Shown here: one piece after another, positions 9,059 to 17,704 of the stretch | Layout of the letters: each line of letters starts with the position of its first letter | Position numbering within the stretch: the first letter of the stretch is position 1 | NCBI RefSeq assembly: GCF_011761635.1 | Contig: NZ_JAASRN010000001.1 | Coordinates: 124,001 to 188,000, forward strand | Direction of reading: 5' to 3' | DNA length: 64,000 nt | Source of the DNA: Thermonema lapsum | GTDB taxonomy: Bacteria > Bacteroidota > Bacteroidia > Cytophagales > Thermonemataceae | The notes under the pieces: model-generated | Databases searched by the model: none | What the model saw: the letters and a program-made list of their open reading frames with translations, nothing else | Told to the model about the DNA's origin: nothing | Made by a program: the position numbers and the translations under genes

Positions 9059-9565
9059 CTATTCCGACTTTTTCAAAATGGCAGCTACTATCAAGCCGAC
9101 AAGTCCTAAAATGATAACATTTCCGATGAAACCGAAGACAGCAGAGTAAGCGGGCGACATGAATCGTTTGGCAGCTTCGATGGCTTCATCAGGGGTGCCT
9201 CGCTCTTCCATTTGCAAGATGGCTTTTTCTATCGTTGCTTCATAAAACTCAGGGTTGAGAAAAGAGAAATACACATAAGTGAAGACAGCAGTAAGGAGTG
9301 CCGTCAGCAGTGCTACCATAATGCAAACAAGATATGCCTGTCCAAAGGACGCTATGTTTTCATTGCTTTGCCGGTAGGCACGCACACCCAGTACCATGAA
9401 GATGATGGGAACAGCCGTCCCCAGAATGCCCAACAACGTGTTTTCATGTAGGCTCAGCGTCATGGCTGTCAGGCTGTAAATGATAGAAGCTAATCCTGCG
9501 TAAGCACCGTATTGGGTGCCTATCATAGCCGGAGAAACGGGGTTTGTGTTGTGTTTTTCGCTCAT
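9059..9565 (-). CDS. DUF4199 membrane protein
   Basis: 168 residues beginning MSEKHNTNPVSP. Four hydrophobic segments are visible (about residues 18-38, 44-62, 74-100 and 140-165), with the phrase ALLTALLTAVFTYVYFSFLNPEF between helix 3 and the acidic ATIEKAILQMEERG loop that is characteristic of DUF4199 proteins. They are small integral inner-membrane proteins of Bacteroidota without known function. The nearby GT2 gene on the same strand is a recurrent neighbour in the phylum, which hints at an envelope role, but that is inference. The upstream ATG at 9616 overlaps the preceding gene's terminator and is not preferred. Confidence 0.85.
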   Translation of the reverse strand: MSEKHNTNPVSPAMIGTQYGAYAGLASIIYSLTAMTLSLHENTLLGILGTAVPIIFMVLGVRAYRQSNENIASFGQAYLVCIMVALLTALLTAVFTYVYFSFLNPEFYEATIEKAILQMEERGTPDEAIEAAKRFMSPAYSAVFGFIGNVIILGLVGLIVAAILKKSE

Positions 9566-9605
9566 AAGGAAACAATAGTTGGTTGTATTTGCTTCTAATA
9601 TACAG

Positions 9606-9649
9606 AAAAAAGACAACCTTATACATTTACATAAAGGCTGTCTTTTTTT
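9606..9649 (-). terminator. Terminator after the first POT transporter gene
   Basis: AAAAAAGACA..CCTTAT and ATAAAGG..TGTCTTTTTT form a long, slightly interrupted stem ending in a T tract on the minus strand, about 21 bases past the stop at 9671. Confidence 0.8.
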
Positions 9650-9670
9650 ACAAAGGGTGATAGTGAATGC

Positions 9671-11203
9671 TTAGTGAATCCCTTTCATTGCTTTGTTGAG
9701 TAAGGGAGAAAGCAGAATCAGCACGATGCCGCTGCCCAACATCCAGTAGGTGATGAAGGGGTATAACTCAAGCGCAAAACCTTGTGTTCCGGCTTGTTGG
9801 GCATTCAGTTTATGAAGGATGGTTTCGAGCATGCCCGCAAGATAGTTGCCAGCAGCAAAGCTTGCCATCCACAATCCCATGACCACACTCACCAGTTTGC
9901 GAGGTGCCAGCTTGGTAATCATAGAAAGTCCGATAGGCGAGAGCATCAGCTCACCCAAAGTAAGGATGACATAGACAGCTACCAACCACATCGGCGACAC
10001 TTTGCCGTGTTCTGCCAAAGCGTCGGCTTGGGTCATAAGGGCAAAAGCCAGTGCGCCCAGCAGCAGCCCCAAGGCAAACTTGATAGGAGTGCGTGGATTG
10101 AGTTTATGCTGGTCCAGCTTCAACCACATGACCGAAAAGAGCGGGGCAAATATCAAGATGGCTATCGGGTTGATGTTCTGAAACCAGGTGGTGGGTATTT
10201 CCCAGTTCAATGCTTCGATGAAACGGTTGGTTTTTTCGGCAGCAAAAAGATTGAAAGTGCCACCTGCTTGTTCAAAACCTGCCCAAAAGGCTACGTTGAA
10301 GAATGCCAGCACCAATATAACGCCCATTCGGCTCCATTCGGTAGCTCCTTTGGTATTGCTCACCATCACCCAGATAAGCCCTAAGACGAGAGCGCCAAAG
10401 CCTACTTTCATGATGCTGTCGGTAACGGCATCGGGCATTTGTCGCCAGCCCCAAATGATAGCACCAGTCAGCAAGATAAGCACACAGGCTAAAGCCATCA
10501 GCTCTATCCAATCTTGTTTGCTTAGGCGGTTTTGTCCTGCTTTGGCATGTGGCGGCAAACCAAAACCATTGAGTGAGGTCTCTTTGGTAAAGAGAATCAA
10601 CATGCTGATGAGCATGCCCACACCAGCAGAGAAGAAACCCCAGCCCCAATGCACCTGTTCACCCAGAGCACCAGCAAGAAGGGGACCCAGCGTAGCTCCT
10701 AAGTTGATACCCATGTAAAAAATATTGAATGCCGAGTCTTTGCGTGGGTCGTTGTCGTCATACAAGTCTCCTACGATGGTAGAGATATTGGGCTTGAAAA
10801 AGCCGTTTCCCAAAATTAAGCAGCCCAATCCGTAAGAGAAGATGAAAAAACGAAAATCGGGTGCCAGGCTGTGTGCCATGAAGGCAGAGGCAGCCAGCAA
10901 AAACTGACCGGCAGCCATGATGATGGCGCCAGTGTACACGGCTTTCCTTTTGCCCAAAAAGCGGTCGGCAGCCCAGCCGCCTATGATGGGAGTTAGGTAC
11001 ACCAAACCTGTGAATATGGCGTAAATGCTGAGCGCTTCTTCGCGCGCCATATTGAAACCGAAGTTGTCGAGATTGGCTACCAAATAAAGCACCAGTAGGG
11101 CACGCATGCCATAATAAGAAAAGCGCTCCCACATTTCAGTGGTAAAGAGCACATATAAGCCCGAGGGGTGTTTCGTTTTTTGGGTAGAAATAGTCATCTG
11201 CAA
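9671..11203 (-). CDS. POT-family proton-coupled oligopeptide transporter
   Basis: 510 residues with about 12-14 hydrophobic helices, a major-facilitator inner-membrane carrier taking up di- and tripeptides with protons. The N-terminal signature is clear: SGLYVLFTTEMWERFSYYGMRALL, which contains the ExxERFxYY motif that binds protons and peptide. FFKPNISTIVGDLY is the second family signature, and GELMLSPIGLS the third, near residue 420. It lies next to a second POT gene on the same strand, 207 bases upstream with a terminator in between, so the two are paralogues under separate but similar promoter regions rather than a simple operon. Confidence 0.95.
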   Translation of the reverse strand: MQMTISTQKTKHPSGLYVLFTTEMWERFSYYGMRALLVLYLVANLDNFGFNMAREEALSIYAIFTGLVYLTPIIGGWAADRFLGKRKAVYTGAIIMAAGQFLLAASAFMAHSLAPDFRFFIFSYGLGCLILGNGFFKPNISTIVGDLYDDNDPRKDSAFNIFYMGINLGATLGPLLAGALGEQVHWGWGFFSAGVGMLISMLILFTKETSLNGFGLPPHAKAGQNRLSKQDWIELMALACVLILLTGAIIWGWRQMPDAVTDSIMKVGFGALVLGLIWVMVSNTKGATEWSRMGVILVLAFFNVAFWAGFEQAGGTFNLFAAEKTNRFIEALNWEIPTTWFQNINPIAILIFAPLFSVMWLKLDQHKLNPRTPIKFALGLLLGALAFALMTQADALAEHGKVSPMWLVAVYVILTLGELMLSPIGLSMITKLAPRKLVSVVMGLWMASFAAGNYLAGMLETILHKLNAQQAGTQGFALELYPFITYWMLGSGIVLILLSPLLNKAMKGIH

Positions 11204-11224
11204 TATTTTTTGGTTTACACTAAA

Positions 11225-11245
11225 CTGCGCAATGATAATAAAAAG
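11225..11245 (-). promoter_or_regulatory. Conserved element upstream of POT gene 1
   Basis: The 21 bases at 11225-11245 match 13090-13110, upstream of the second POT gene, at 19 positions. On the coding strand the core reads ATTATCATTG. TATCATTG matches the -7 consensus TAnnTTTG at seven of eight bases, so this is probably the promoter, possibly overlapped by an operator. It lies about 22 bases before the start codon in both cases. Confidence 0.55.
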
Positions 11246-11361
11246 CTTTCAAAGAAATAACGGAATAATGCAAGTTCGTTTTTCTATTTGAAAAAATGAA
11301 CGTAAAAACACATGGTGTAGGTCAGCGTATTTTTGCGCCTTTACATGAAAATCAAACAAAA

Positions 11362-11387
11362 GGCGGCTCTCTCAAAAGAGAGCCGCC
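11362..11387 (-). terminator. Terminator after the second POT transporter gene
   Basis: GGCGGCTCTCT, a 4-base loop, AGAGAGCCGCC: a perfect 11-bp G+C-rich stem. On the minus strand it is followed by TTTTGTTTGATTTT, 24 bases past the stop at 11411. Confidence 0.92.
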
Positions 11388-11410
11388 CGGACGAGCGTGA
11401 AAGGAGGGCT

Positions 11411-13066
11411 TTAATATTGCCCCGTTTTATCTTGCACTACCTTGGCTATGGAGCCTACTTTCACAAACAGCAGGACTGCTGCCAGTATGGCACCTGCAAA
11501 GTTGATATAGAACGGAAGGGCAAGGTTGCTGCTTTCGGCGCCCACGTGCCCCACCACGCCACTCAATTTATTGCCTATGGCAGTGGCTAAGAACCAACCG
11601 CCCATCATGACGGCAGTCAGACGTTGCGGGCTGAGCTTTGACACCAGCGACAACCCCATGGGACTGAGGAACAGTTCACCCACCGTAATAACTGCATAGG
11701 TACCTACCAGCCACCAAGCACTTACTTTTACGGCGCCATTTTGGCTTGCAAATACAGCTGCCACCATCACCAAAGTAGAAAGTCCGGTGATAAACAAGCC
11801 CCAAGCTATCTTGGCAGGTGTTGAGAGGATGACACCCCGTGCCTGAAGGAAGTTGAAGAAGGCAATGACTAAGGGGGTGAAGAGGATGATAAAGAATGGG
11901 TTGAGCGATTGAAACAGCTCCGTAGAAATTAAATAAATGGAGCTTCCGGGGGCAGGCAATGCTTGTGGTGGCACGTTTTTGAAATAATAAGGCAAGTTTT
12001 CTTGCATGCTTTGAGCAATGGCTGCGGCATCCGGCGCTTTCGGTATTTCTATATCTTGAGGCATCTTTATCTCTTCCAAGAAACCAAAGGGCTTTAGCGT
12101 TGCCTGCATCTCTTTGCTCACGCTGCGGTCAGTATAGCTTTTTGCCCACTCGGTCAATACATTGCCGTTTTGGTGGAAAATCATCCAGAAAATAATCACT
12201 ACAAAGAAAATGTAGAGCAGGGCACCTATGGCTCCTTTATCAGAAGCAGAGGCTTTGACATACAGCGACACGTAGAAGATAACAATGGGCAGGCAGGCAA
12301 AAAGGAAGATATCGTTGGTGGTAGAACCAAAGAAACTATCCACACCCACGAGACGCGGCAGAAAATAGCCTAAAGCACCAGCAAGGAGGGCAGGTACAAA
12401 TATATAACCTAGAACCTGCCCCAAAGGCATGTCTTCAGCTTGTGTAGGTTGGATTACGTCTGCTTCTTTTACATGTTTTTGACCAGCAATGAATATAACC
12501 AAACCAAGTAACATCCCTGCGCCGGCGGCGGCAAAGGCGTATCCCCAGCCGTAGTTGTTGCGCATATAGGCAGCCACGAAGTTGCAAATGAACGCCCCAA
12601 TATTGATGCCCATGTAAAAGATGTTGTAGCCTTTATCTTTCAAAGAGGCATTTTGAGAAGAGTTGTACAGGTTGCCCAGCAAGGTAGAAATGTTGGGTTT
12701 GAAGAAACCGTTGCCCAAGATAACGAGCAGTAGGGCAGTGTAAAAAGGGGTTACCCCCGGTAGCGACAAAGTCAGATAACCGCCAGCCATGAGCAAGCCG
12801 CCTGCAATGATGGTAGAGCGGTAGCCAAAGATGCGGTCAGCCAGTAAGCCCCCCAAGAAGGGCGTCAGGTAAACCAGGGCGATGTATGTGCCATAAACAT
12901 CATTGGCAAAAGCTTCACTGAAAGCCAGCCCCGATTTTTTATCGGTCATGTAGAGATAAAGAATCCCCAGCATGAGGTAATAGCCGAAACGCTCCCACAT
13001 TTCGGTGAAAAAGAGCACGTACAGCCCCTTCGGATGTCGGGCAGAAGTAGAGTTGTTCATACGCAA
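11411..13066 (-). CDS. POT-family proton-coupled oligopeptide transporter, second copy
   Basis: 551 residues, about 40 longer than its neighbour, mainly through an inserted loop near residues 300-370 (TDRSVSKEMQATLKPFGF and a Pro/Ala-rich stretch) that probably faces the periplasm. The POT signatures are present: KGLYVLFFTEMWERFGYYLML and GNGFFKPNISTLLGNLY, and GELFLSPMGLSLVSKL near residue 450. It has the same function class as the downstream copy: proton-coupled di/tripeptide import through the inner membrane. The sequence difference suggests an old duplication and possibly different substrate ranges. Start MRMNNS at 13066 or MNNS six bases later. Confidence 0.95.
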   Translation of the reverse strand: MRMNNSTSARHPKGLYVLFFTEMWERFGYYLMLGILYLYMTDKKSGLAFSEAFANDVYGTYIALVYLTPFLGGLLADRIFGYRSTIIAGGLLMAGGYLTLSLPGVTPFYTALLLVILGNGFFKPNISTLLGNLYNSSQNASLKDKGYNIFYMGINIGAFICNFVAAYMRNNYGWGYAFAAAGAGMLLGLVIFIAGQKHVKEADVIQPTQAEDMPLGQVLGYIFVPALLAGALGYFLPRLVGVDSFFGSTTNDIFLFACLPIVIFYVSLYVKASASDKGAIGALLYIFFVVIIFWMIFHQNGNVLTEWAKSYTDRSVSKEMQATLKPFGFLEEIKMPQDIEIPKAPDAAAIAQSMQENLPYYFKNVPPQALPAPGSSIYLISTELFQSLNPFFIILFTPLVIAFFNFLQARGVILSTPAKIAWGLFITGLSTLVMVAAVFASQNGAVKVSAWWLVGTYAVITVGELFLSPMGLSLVSKLSPQRLTAVMMGGWFLATAIGNKLSGVVGHVGAESSNLALPFYINFAGAILAAVLLFVKVGSIAKVVQDKTGQY

Positions 13067-13089
13067 TTATGTTTTGTGTTTGTTGTAAT

Positions 13090-13110
13090 CTGCACAATGA
13101 TAATGAAAAG
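13090..13110 (-). promoter_or_regulatory. Conserved element upstream of POT gene 2
   Basis: Partner of 11225-11245 (19 of 21 bases identical), at almost the same distance from the start codon. Contains TATCATTG as the likely -7 element on the coding strand. Confidence 0.55.
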
Positions 13111-13165
13111 GATTTGAAAAGTTAAAAATAAAAGTGTAGCAAATAGAAGCACTACATCATAAAAA

Positions 13166-13203
13166 ATGCCCGGGCACACGGCTTGAAATGAGCGCCCAGG
13201 CAT
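13166..13203 (-). terminator. Terminator after the MCE-domain gene
   Basis: ATGCCTGGGC and GCCCGGGCAT pair with one mismatch across an 18-base loop and run into TTTTTT on the minus strand, 22 bases past the stop at 13226. Confidence 0.75.
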
Positions 13204-13225
13204 CCTGTTGAAGTGAAACAAAAGA

Positions 13226-14140
13226 TTAAAAAACAGACACTTTGATATACCGTCGGGGGTTTTTGCGCAAATCGATGAGCAGCTTGTCCAAGTCAGCAGA
13301 TAGCTCTACCAAGTTTTGGTAAAGTGCCTTGTCGTGCAGCAGGGCGCCCATGCTTCCCGTCGGGTCGTTGGCTTGCTCGAGCACCTGTTGCAAGGCTGCC
13401 AGGCTTTGGCGGGTTTGCTCTATGGTTTGCTGCAAGGGCAAATGTTGCAGGCTATCGGCTACGGCACTCAGCTTTTGCATAGTTTGGGGCAGTGGTGTCG
13501 TTGCTCGGTTTAAGTTATTGCTTATCTGTTGCACATTTTGCAGAGTGCCGTACAGCAGCGGGCGATTCTCTTGCACCATAGCTTGCAGTTCTGCTGCGCT
13601 CGACGAAAAACGCTGCAGCGTATTTTTCGACACCTCACCCACTCCTTTAAAGCTGATAAGTATATTGTTCACCAAAGTGAGTGTGCTATCCAGCTTCTCT
13701 ACGATGGGTTTGGTTCTTTTTTCTATGGCAGTGAGCATGCCGTCTTCTTTGTTACTAAGCAGTGTGTCTCCTTCTTGGTGCATGTCTTGCGAATTGCTCA
13801 GTAAGAGTTCTATCTGCATGCCACCTAACAATCCGTTTTCACGTAGTAGTGCTACACTGCCTTTGGGTATTGCCACATTAGCGTCCACTTCCACCTCCAC
13901 CACCACTTTCGACTTCTCTTTGTTCAGCCGCATGTTGGTAACCATGCCCACAGTTACCCCATGAATGGTTACGGGGTTCGACACTATCAAGCCGTTGGTA
14001 TTGTCGTAGGAGATGTAGTAAGTATTGTTGTTGCTAAAAAAGCCGCGTCCTTTTAAAAAGTTAAATCCAAAGTAGAGCATGCTTAGGGAAACGATAGCCA
14101 GTAGTCCTACTTTGGCTTCTTTCGATAGTTTTAGCCTCAT
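13226..14140 (-). CDS. MlaD/MCE-family lipid transport protein
   Basis: 304 residues. An uncleaved N-terminal membrane anchor (about residues 9-28) is followed by one MCE domain (about residues 38-118, with SYDNTNGLIVSNPVTIHGVTVG and VALLRENGLLGGMQIEL) and a long helical tail to residue 290. MCE proteins form hexameric rings in the periplasm that carry phospholipids between the inner and outer membranes, fed by an MlaE/MlaF ABC transporter. No permease or ATPase gene is adjacent; the partner must be elsewhere. It follows the amidase gene by 35 bases on the same strand and faces lptD and murB, so the locus is an envelope-building one. Confidence 0.9.
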   Translation of the reverse strand: MRLKLSKEAKVGLLAIVSLSMLYFGFNFLKGRGFFSNNNTYYISYDNTNGLIVSNPVTIHGVTVGMVTNMRLNKEKSKVVVEVEVDANVAIPKGSVALLRENGLLGGMQIELLLSNSQDMHQEGDTLLSNKEDGMLTAIEKRTKPIVEKLDSTLTLVNNILISFKGVGEVSKNTLQRFSSSAAELQAMVQENRPLLYGTLQNVQQISNNLNRATTPLPQTMQKLSAVADSLQHLPLQQTIEQTRQSLAALQQVLEQANDPTGSMGALLHDKALYQNLVELSADLDKLLIDLRKNPRRYIKVSVF

Positions 14141-14175
14141 AGTTTTTGATGTTGTTTAGGTGCAAGCTAAAAAAA

Positions 14176-14985
14176 TTATAGTGATTCAAGCTCTTTTTTA
14201 TAGTCTCGGAAAGCCCGAAAAATGGCAGAAGCAATGAGCGTTTGCCCCCAAGGGTCATTAAGAAATTTTTCTTCTTCGGGGTTCGACAGATAGCCTATCT
14301 CTATCAGCACACTGGGCATGGCACTGCGGTGCAGCACCATAAAGCCCGCTTGCTTGATGCCGCGGCTGGGGCGATTGGCTCGCTCGCGAAACTGGTAGTC
14401 GAGCAGCTGGGCAAAACGCAGGCTATTTTCCAAATAAGCCGTAGAATAGATGGACATCATAATGTGCGATTGTGGCGAATTGGGGTCAAAGCCTTCATAT
14501 ATCTCTTCATAGCCTTCTTCCAGATAAATTACGGCGTTTTCACGTTTGGCTACCGCTAAGTTTTCTTCGGTTTTGTGAACCCCCATTACATACACCTCGG
14601 TGCCGCTCACCTCTGCGCGCTTGGCAGGCGAAGCGTCGATGGCGTTGCAGTGAATAGAAATAAACAGGTCAGCTTTGTTTTCGTTAGCAATAGATGCCCG
14701 CTTGTGCAACTCCACAAATTCGTCTTTGGTGCGGGTGTAAATCACCTTCACGTCGGGCAGGTGCTCTTGGATGGTTTTGCCCAGTTTTAAAGCCACGGCT
14801 AAGGTGATGTCCTTTTCTTTTGTAAATTTGCCCGAAGTGCCCGGGTCATGTCCGCCGTGCCCGGCATCGATGACAACGGTTTTGAGCTTATATTGTACAA
14901 ACTTATGGGTATTGAGTGCACTGATGGGCGCACAAATCAAGAACAAAGAAACAATAGCCATCAAAGAAATGACGCGCTTCCACAT
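14176..14985 (-). CDS. N-acetylmuramoyl-L-alanine amidase (Amidase_3)
   Basis: 269 residues from ATG 14985 (MWKRVISLMAIVSLFLICAP), which gives a normal signal peptide; an in-frame ATG at 15030 would add 15 residues. The exported enzyme cleaves the bond between N-acetylmuramic acid and L-alanine in peptidoglycan. The single Amidase_3 domain shows the zinc-site motifs VVIDAGHGGHDPG and LFISIHCNA, and the catalytic glutamate in VLIEIGYLSN. There is no separate SPOR or LysM domain. It leads an operon with the MCE-domain gene. Its start abuts the most likely start of lptD on the other strand at a CATATG palindrome, so the divergent control region must overlap coding sequence of one or both. Confidence 0.93.
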   Translation of the reverse strand: MWKRVISLMAIVSLFLICAPISALNTHKFVQYKLKTVVIDAGHGGHDPGTSGKFTKEKDITLAVALKLGKTIQEHLPDVKVIYTRTKDEFVELHKRASIANENKADLFISIHCNAIDASPAKRAEVSGTEVYVMGVHKTEENLAVAKRENAVIYLEEGYEEIYEGFDPNSPQSHIMMSIYSTAYLENSLRFAQLLDYQFRERANRPSRGIKQAGFMVLHRSAMPSVLIEIGYLSNPEEEKFLNDPWGQTLIASAIFRAFRDYKKELESL

Positions 14986-17700
14986 ATGTTTAAAAGTTCG
15001 GTTAAGGTTTGTTTTTACAAATTTGTGCATTTTTTGTTAAAAGCTCAATACAGTCTTTTTTTGCTGTGCATAAGCTTTGCCTTGCAGGCACAGCAAACCG
15101 ATAGTTTGCGTACTACGCCGCCCGATACCTTGCGCTATACGCCCAAAGCAAAGAGCGATATTCAAGATGTTATCACATTTAGTGCCAAAGATTCGGCTGT
15201 ATTTGAAATAGGTGCGCGTAAGGGCTGGCTTTATAGCGAGGCACAAATAGATTATATTGACAGCCGCTTGCGGGCAGCCGTCATACGCATCGACTTAGAG
15301 CGCAACTTGGTGCAGGCGCGCCCTTTGCCCGACAGCACTGGTAAGCTTATCGGGCGTCCGCTCTTTTCCGAAGGCAAAGAGCAGTTTGTGGCAGACTCGA
15401 TGGACTATAACTTAGAGAGCAAGCGCGGGATAATTTTCAATATCGTATCAGAGCAGGCAGAGGGTTTTGTAGGCGGGGCAAAAGTAAAGAGAAGTCCCGA
15501 AAACGAATTTTATATAGCCGGTGGGTATTATACTACCTGCAATTTGGCGCATCCGCACTACCGTATCAAGGCAGGCAAAATCAAGCTGACTAAGAATCAA
15601 AATGTAATTTGCGGTCCTTTCCATATAGAATTCGCCGACATTCCTACCCCTTTGGGTTTTGCTTTCGGTATTTTTCCTAAGCCAAAACAAAAGAAATCGG
15701 GCATTATCGTGCCGATTTATGGTGAGTCGCAACAAAACGGCTTTTTCCTACGAAATGGGGGCTATTATTGGGCAATCAGCGAGTATATGGACTTGAAGCT
15801 GCTGGGGGAAGTGTACACCTATGGCAACTGGGGCATACAGGCAGTAAGCAACTTCAAGAAACGCTATCAATATTCAGGCAACCTGTCGGTGTCTTACAAT
15901 GTGCGTTACGACGAAAGCCCCGAAAGCATTTTGCCGAGCGAAAGCAAACTGTTTTGGGTAAACGGGAGCTTTACGCCCGAAAGCCGCGGCGACGGGCGTT
16001 TTACCGCCTCGCTTAGCTTTGGTAGCTCGCAGTTCAACCGGCGCGTGTCTTTTGATTTGGCAAACCAGCTGACCAACACATTTCAATCCAATGTGTCTTA
16101 TTCGCGCCGCCTCCGAGGCACGCCTTTTTCTTTGACACTCAGCGCCCGCCACAACCAAGAGAACAACACGGGGGTAGTCAACCTCAATTTGCCCACTTTC
16201 ACTTTGGGCATGACCCCCATCTATCCATTTAAAAGCAAAAGTGGCAACAATCGTGGTTTCTTTTCTCAGCTGAACGTGGCTTATACCTTGAATGGCTCGT
16301 TCGACATCACCAACCGCATCACCTCGCCTTCCTATAATTTCAGAGTAGCCAATGCTGGCAAGCGCATCGATTCGGTATATGCTTTCCGCCCCGAGAATTT
16401 CGACCTTTTCATAGCCCGGGGCAGAATGAATCTCCAACATAACATACCGCTTACTTTGCCTTTTAAAGTGCTGAGATACTTCAATGCCAGCGTGGGCGTC
16501 AACTTCTCGCAGCGTTTTTATCCTGAAAAATACCGCTATACATGGCTTGACAGCAAGCAGGCAGTGCAGGTAGACACCCTTAAAGAGTGGGGCAGCAGTT
16601 ATCAGTATTCGTTGTCGTCGGGAGTTTCTACCAACATTTATGGTACCTTTTACCTCAAACGGGGGCGATTTGCTGCTATCCGCCATTTGGTGCAGCCAAG
16701 CATTGGCTTGGGTTATGCGCCCGACTTCTCGGGGGAGAAATACGGCTTCTACCAACGCACGCAAATCGGCATCAACACCAACGGTGAGCCCGTGTATCAG
16801 CTGTTGCCTACCTTTGCGGGGGTGAGTGCGCCAGGGGCTTCTGCCAATATCTCGTTTGGGGTGCGCAATACGTTGGAAGCCAAGCTGCGCGCCAAATCCG
16901 ATACGGCTGCCGCCAAAAAGGCAGAGAAAGTAAAACTGCTGGATGAACTGTCGGTGGTGGGGAGCTACAACTTGCTGGCAGACACTAACAAGAGACAGTA
17001 CCCGCTTTCTGATTTGCTGTTTCGGGCACGTACTCGTATTGGCAGTTTGTTTGATTTGAACTTGGGTGCTACGCTGGCACCTTACGCTTTTCGAGATACT
17101 TTAATAGGCGACAGAGTCTCGCGCATCAAATCGTTTACCTACGCTTGGAATGCCGGGCAGGGTATCGGTCGCTTTACCAACTTCGACCTGTCGGTGAGTG
17201 CTTCGCTCAACCCCAGCGTGTTGCGAGGCAAGCAAAGTACAAACACTTCGCGAGGTGGCGTTCCGGGCAGTTCCCGCGATGCCAGTGCCGCCATTACCAA
17301 CCCTTTGCAGGCACCTGAAACCTCTTATGCAGCCTACTATCAAGCCAGCCCCGACCAATATGTGGCTTTCGATGTCCCATGGAATCTGAGTTTAAACTAT
17401 AAGTTTACCTACAACTTTTTAAGTACACAGCGCCCGATAACGCAAAGCCTTTCTTTTTCGGGCGACATGAGTCTTACGCCCAAATGGCGCATTGGTTTTA
17501 GTTCTGGTTTTGATTTTACGCAGGGAAGCTTGAGCACGAGCAGCCTCGATTTCTACCGTGACTTACACTGCTGGGAAATGCTTTTCAACTGGCGTCCTTT
17601 CGGGCAGTTTCAATCCTATTCTTTCACCATACGAGTGAAAGCCTCTACATTACGCGACCTGCGCCTCGAACGCAAACGCACATGGTACGACAACCAGTAA
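14986..17700 (+). CDS. lptD: LptD-like outer-membrane LPS assembly protein
   Basis: About 904 residues from ATG 14986; the mature protein begins after FLLCISFALQAQ. A further start option is TTG at 15034, just ahead of the signal peptide core. LptD is the outer-membrane beta-barrel that, with LptE, inserts LPS in the outer leaflet. The segment FVADSMDYNLESKRGIIFN and the stretch through YYTTCNLAHPHYRIKAGKIKL match the OstA-like periplasmic domain and barrel entry of Bacteroidota LptD. The rest is aromatic-rich amphipathic strand sequence to the C-terminus (YDNQ), as expected for a large barrel. murB starts 4 bases after its stop. The exact start is the least certain point. Confidence 0.88.
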   Translation: MFKSSVKVCFYKFVHFLLKAQYSLFLLCISFALQAQQTDSLRTTPPDTLRYTPKAKSDIQDVITFSAKDSAVFEIGARKGWLYSEAQIDYIDSRLRAAVIRIDLERNLVQARPLPDSTGKLIGRPLFSEGKEQFVADSMDYNLESKRGIIFNIVSEQAEGFVGGAKVKRSPENEFYIAGGYYTTCNLAHPHYRIKAGKIKLTKNQNVICGPFHIEFADIPTPLGFAFGIFPKPKQKKSGIIVPIYGESQQNGFFLRNGGYYWAISEYMDLKLLGEVYTYGNWGIQAVSNFKKRYQYSGNLSVSYNVRYDESPESILPSESKLFWVNGSFTPESRGDGRFTASLSFGSSQFNRRVSFDLANQLTNTFQSNVSYSRRLRGTPFSLTLSARHNQENNTGVVNLNLPTFTLGMTPIYPFKSKSGNNRGFFSQLNVAYTLNGSFDITNRITSPSYNFRVANAGKRIDSVYAFRPENFDLFIARGRMNLQHNIPLTLPFKVLRYFNASVGVNFSQRFYPEKYRYTWLDSKQAVQVDTLKEWGSSYQYSLSSGVSTNIYGTFYLKRGRFAAIRHLVQPSIGLGYAPDFSGEKYGFYQRTQIGINTNGEPVYQLLPTFAGVSAPGASANISFGVRNTLEAKLRAKSDTAAAKKAEKVKLLDELSVVGSYNLLADTNKRQYPLSDLLFRARTRIGSLFDLNLGATLAPYAFRDTLIGDRVSRIKSFTYAWNAGQGIGRFTNFDLSVSASLNPSVLRGKQSTNTSRGGVPGSSRDASAAITNPLQAPETSYAAYYQASPDQYVAFDVPWNLSLNYKFTYNFLSTQRPITQSLSFSGDMSLTPKWRIGFSSGFDFTQGSLSTSSLDFYRDLHCWEMLFNWRPFGQFQSYSFTIRVKASTLRDLRLERKRTWYDNQ

Positions 17701-17704
17701 GCCT

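Noticed and set aside
14848-14985. Extended N-terminus of the lptD frame from 14848
   Set aside because: The extra residues are antisense to the amidase gene and put about 70 residues before the signal peptide; a start at 14986 or 15034 gives a normal leader.
15874-16764. Minus-strand frame of 296 codons inside lptD
   Set aside because: Antisense shadow; the plus-strand beta-barrel sequence is continuous across it and the minus-strand translation shows no domain.
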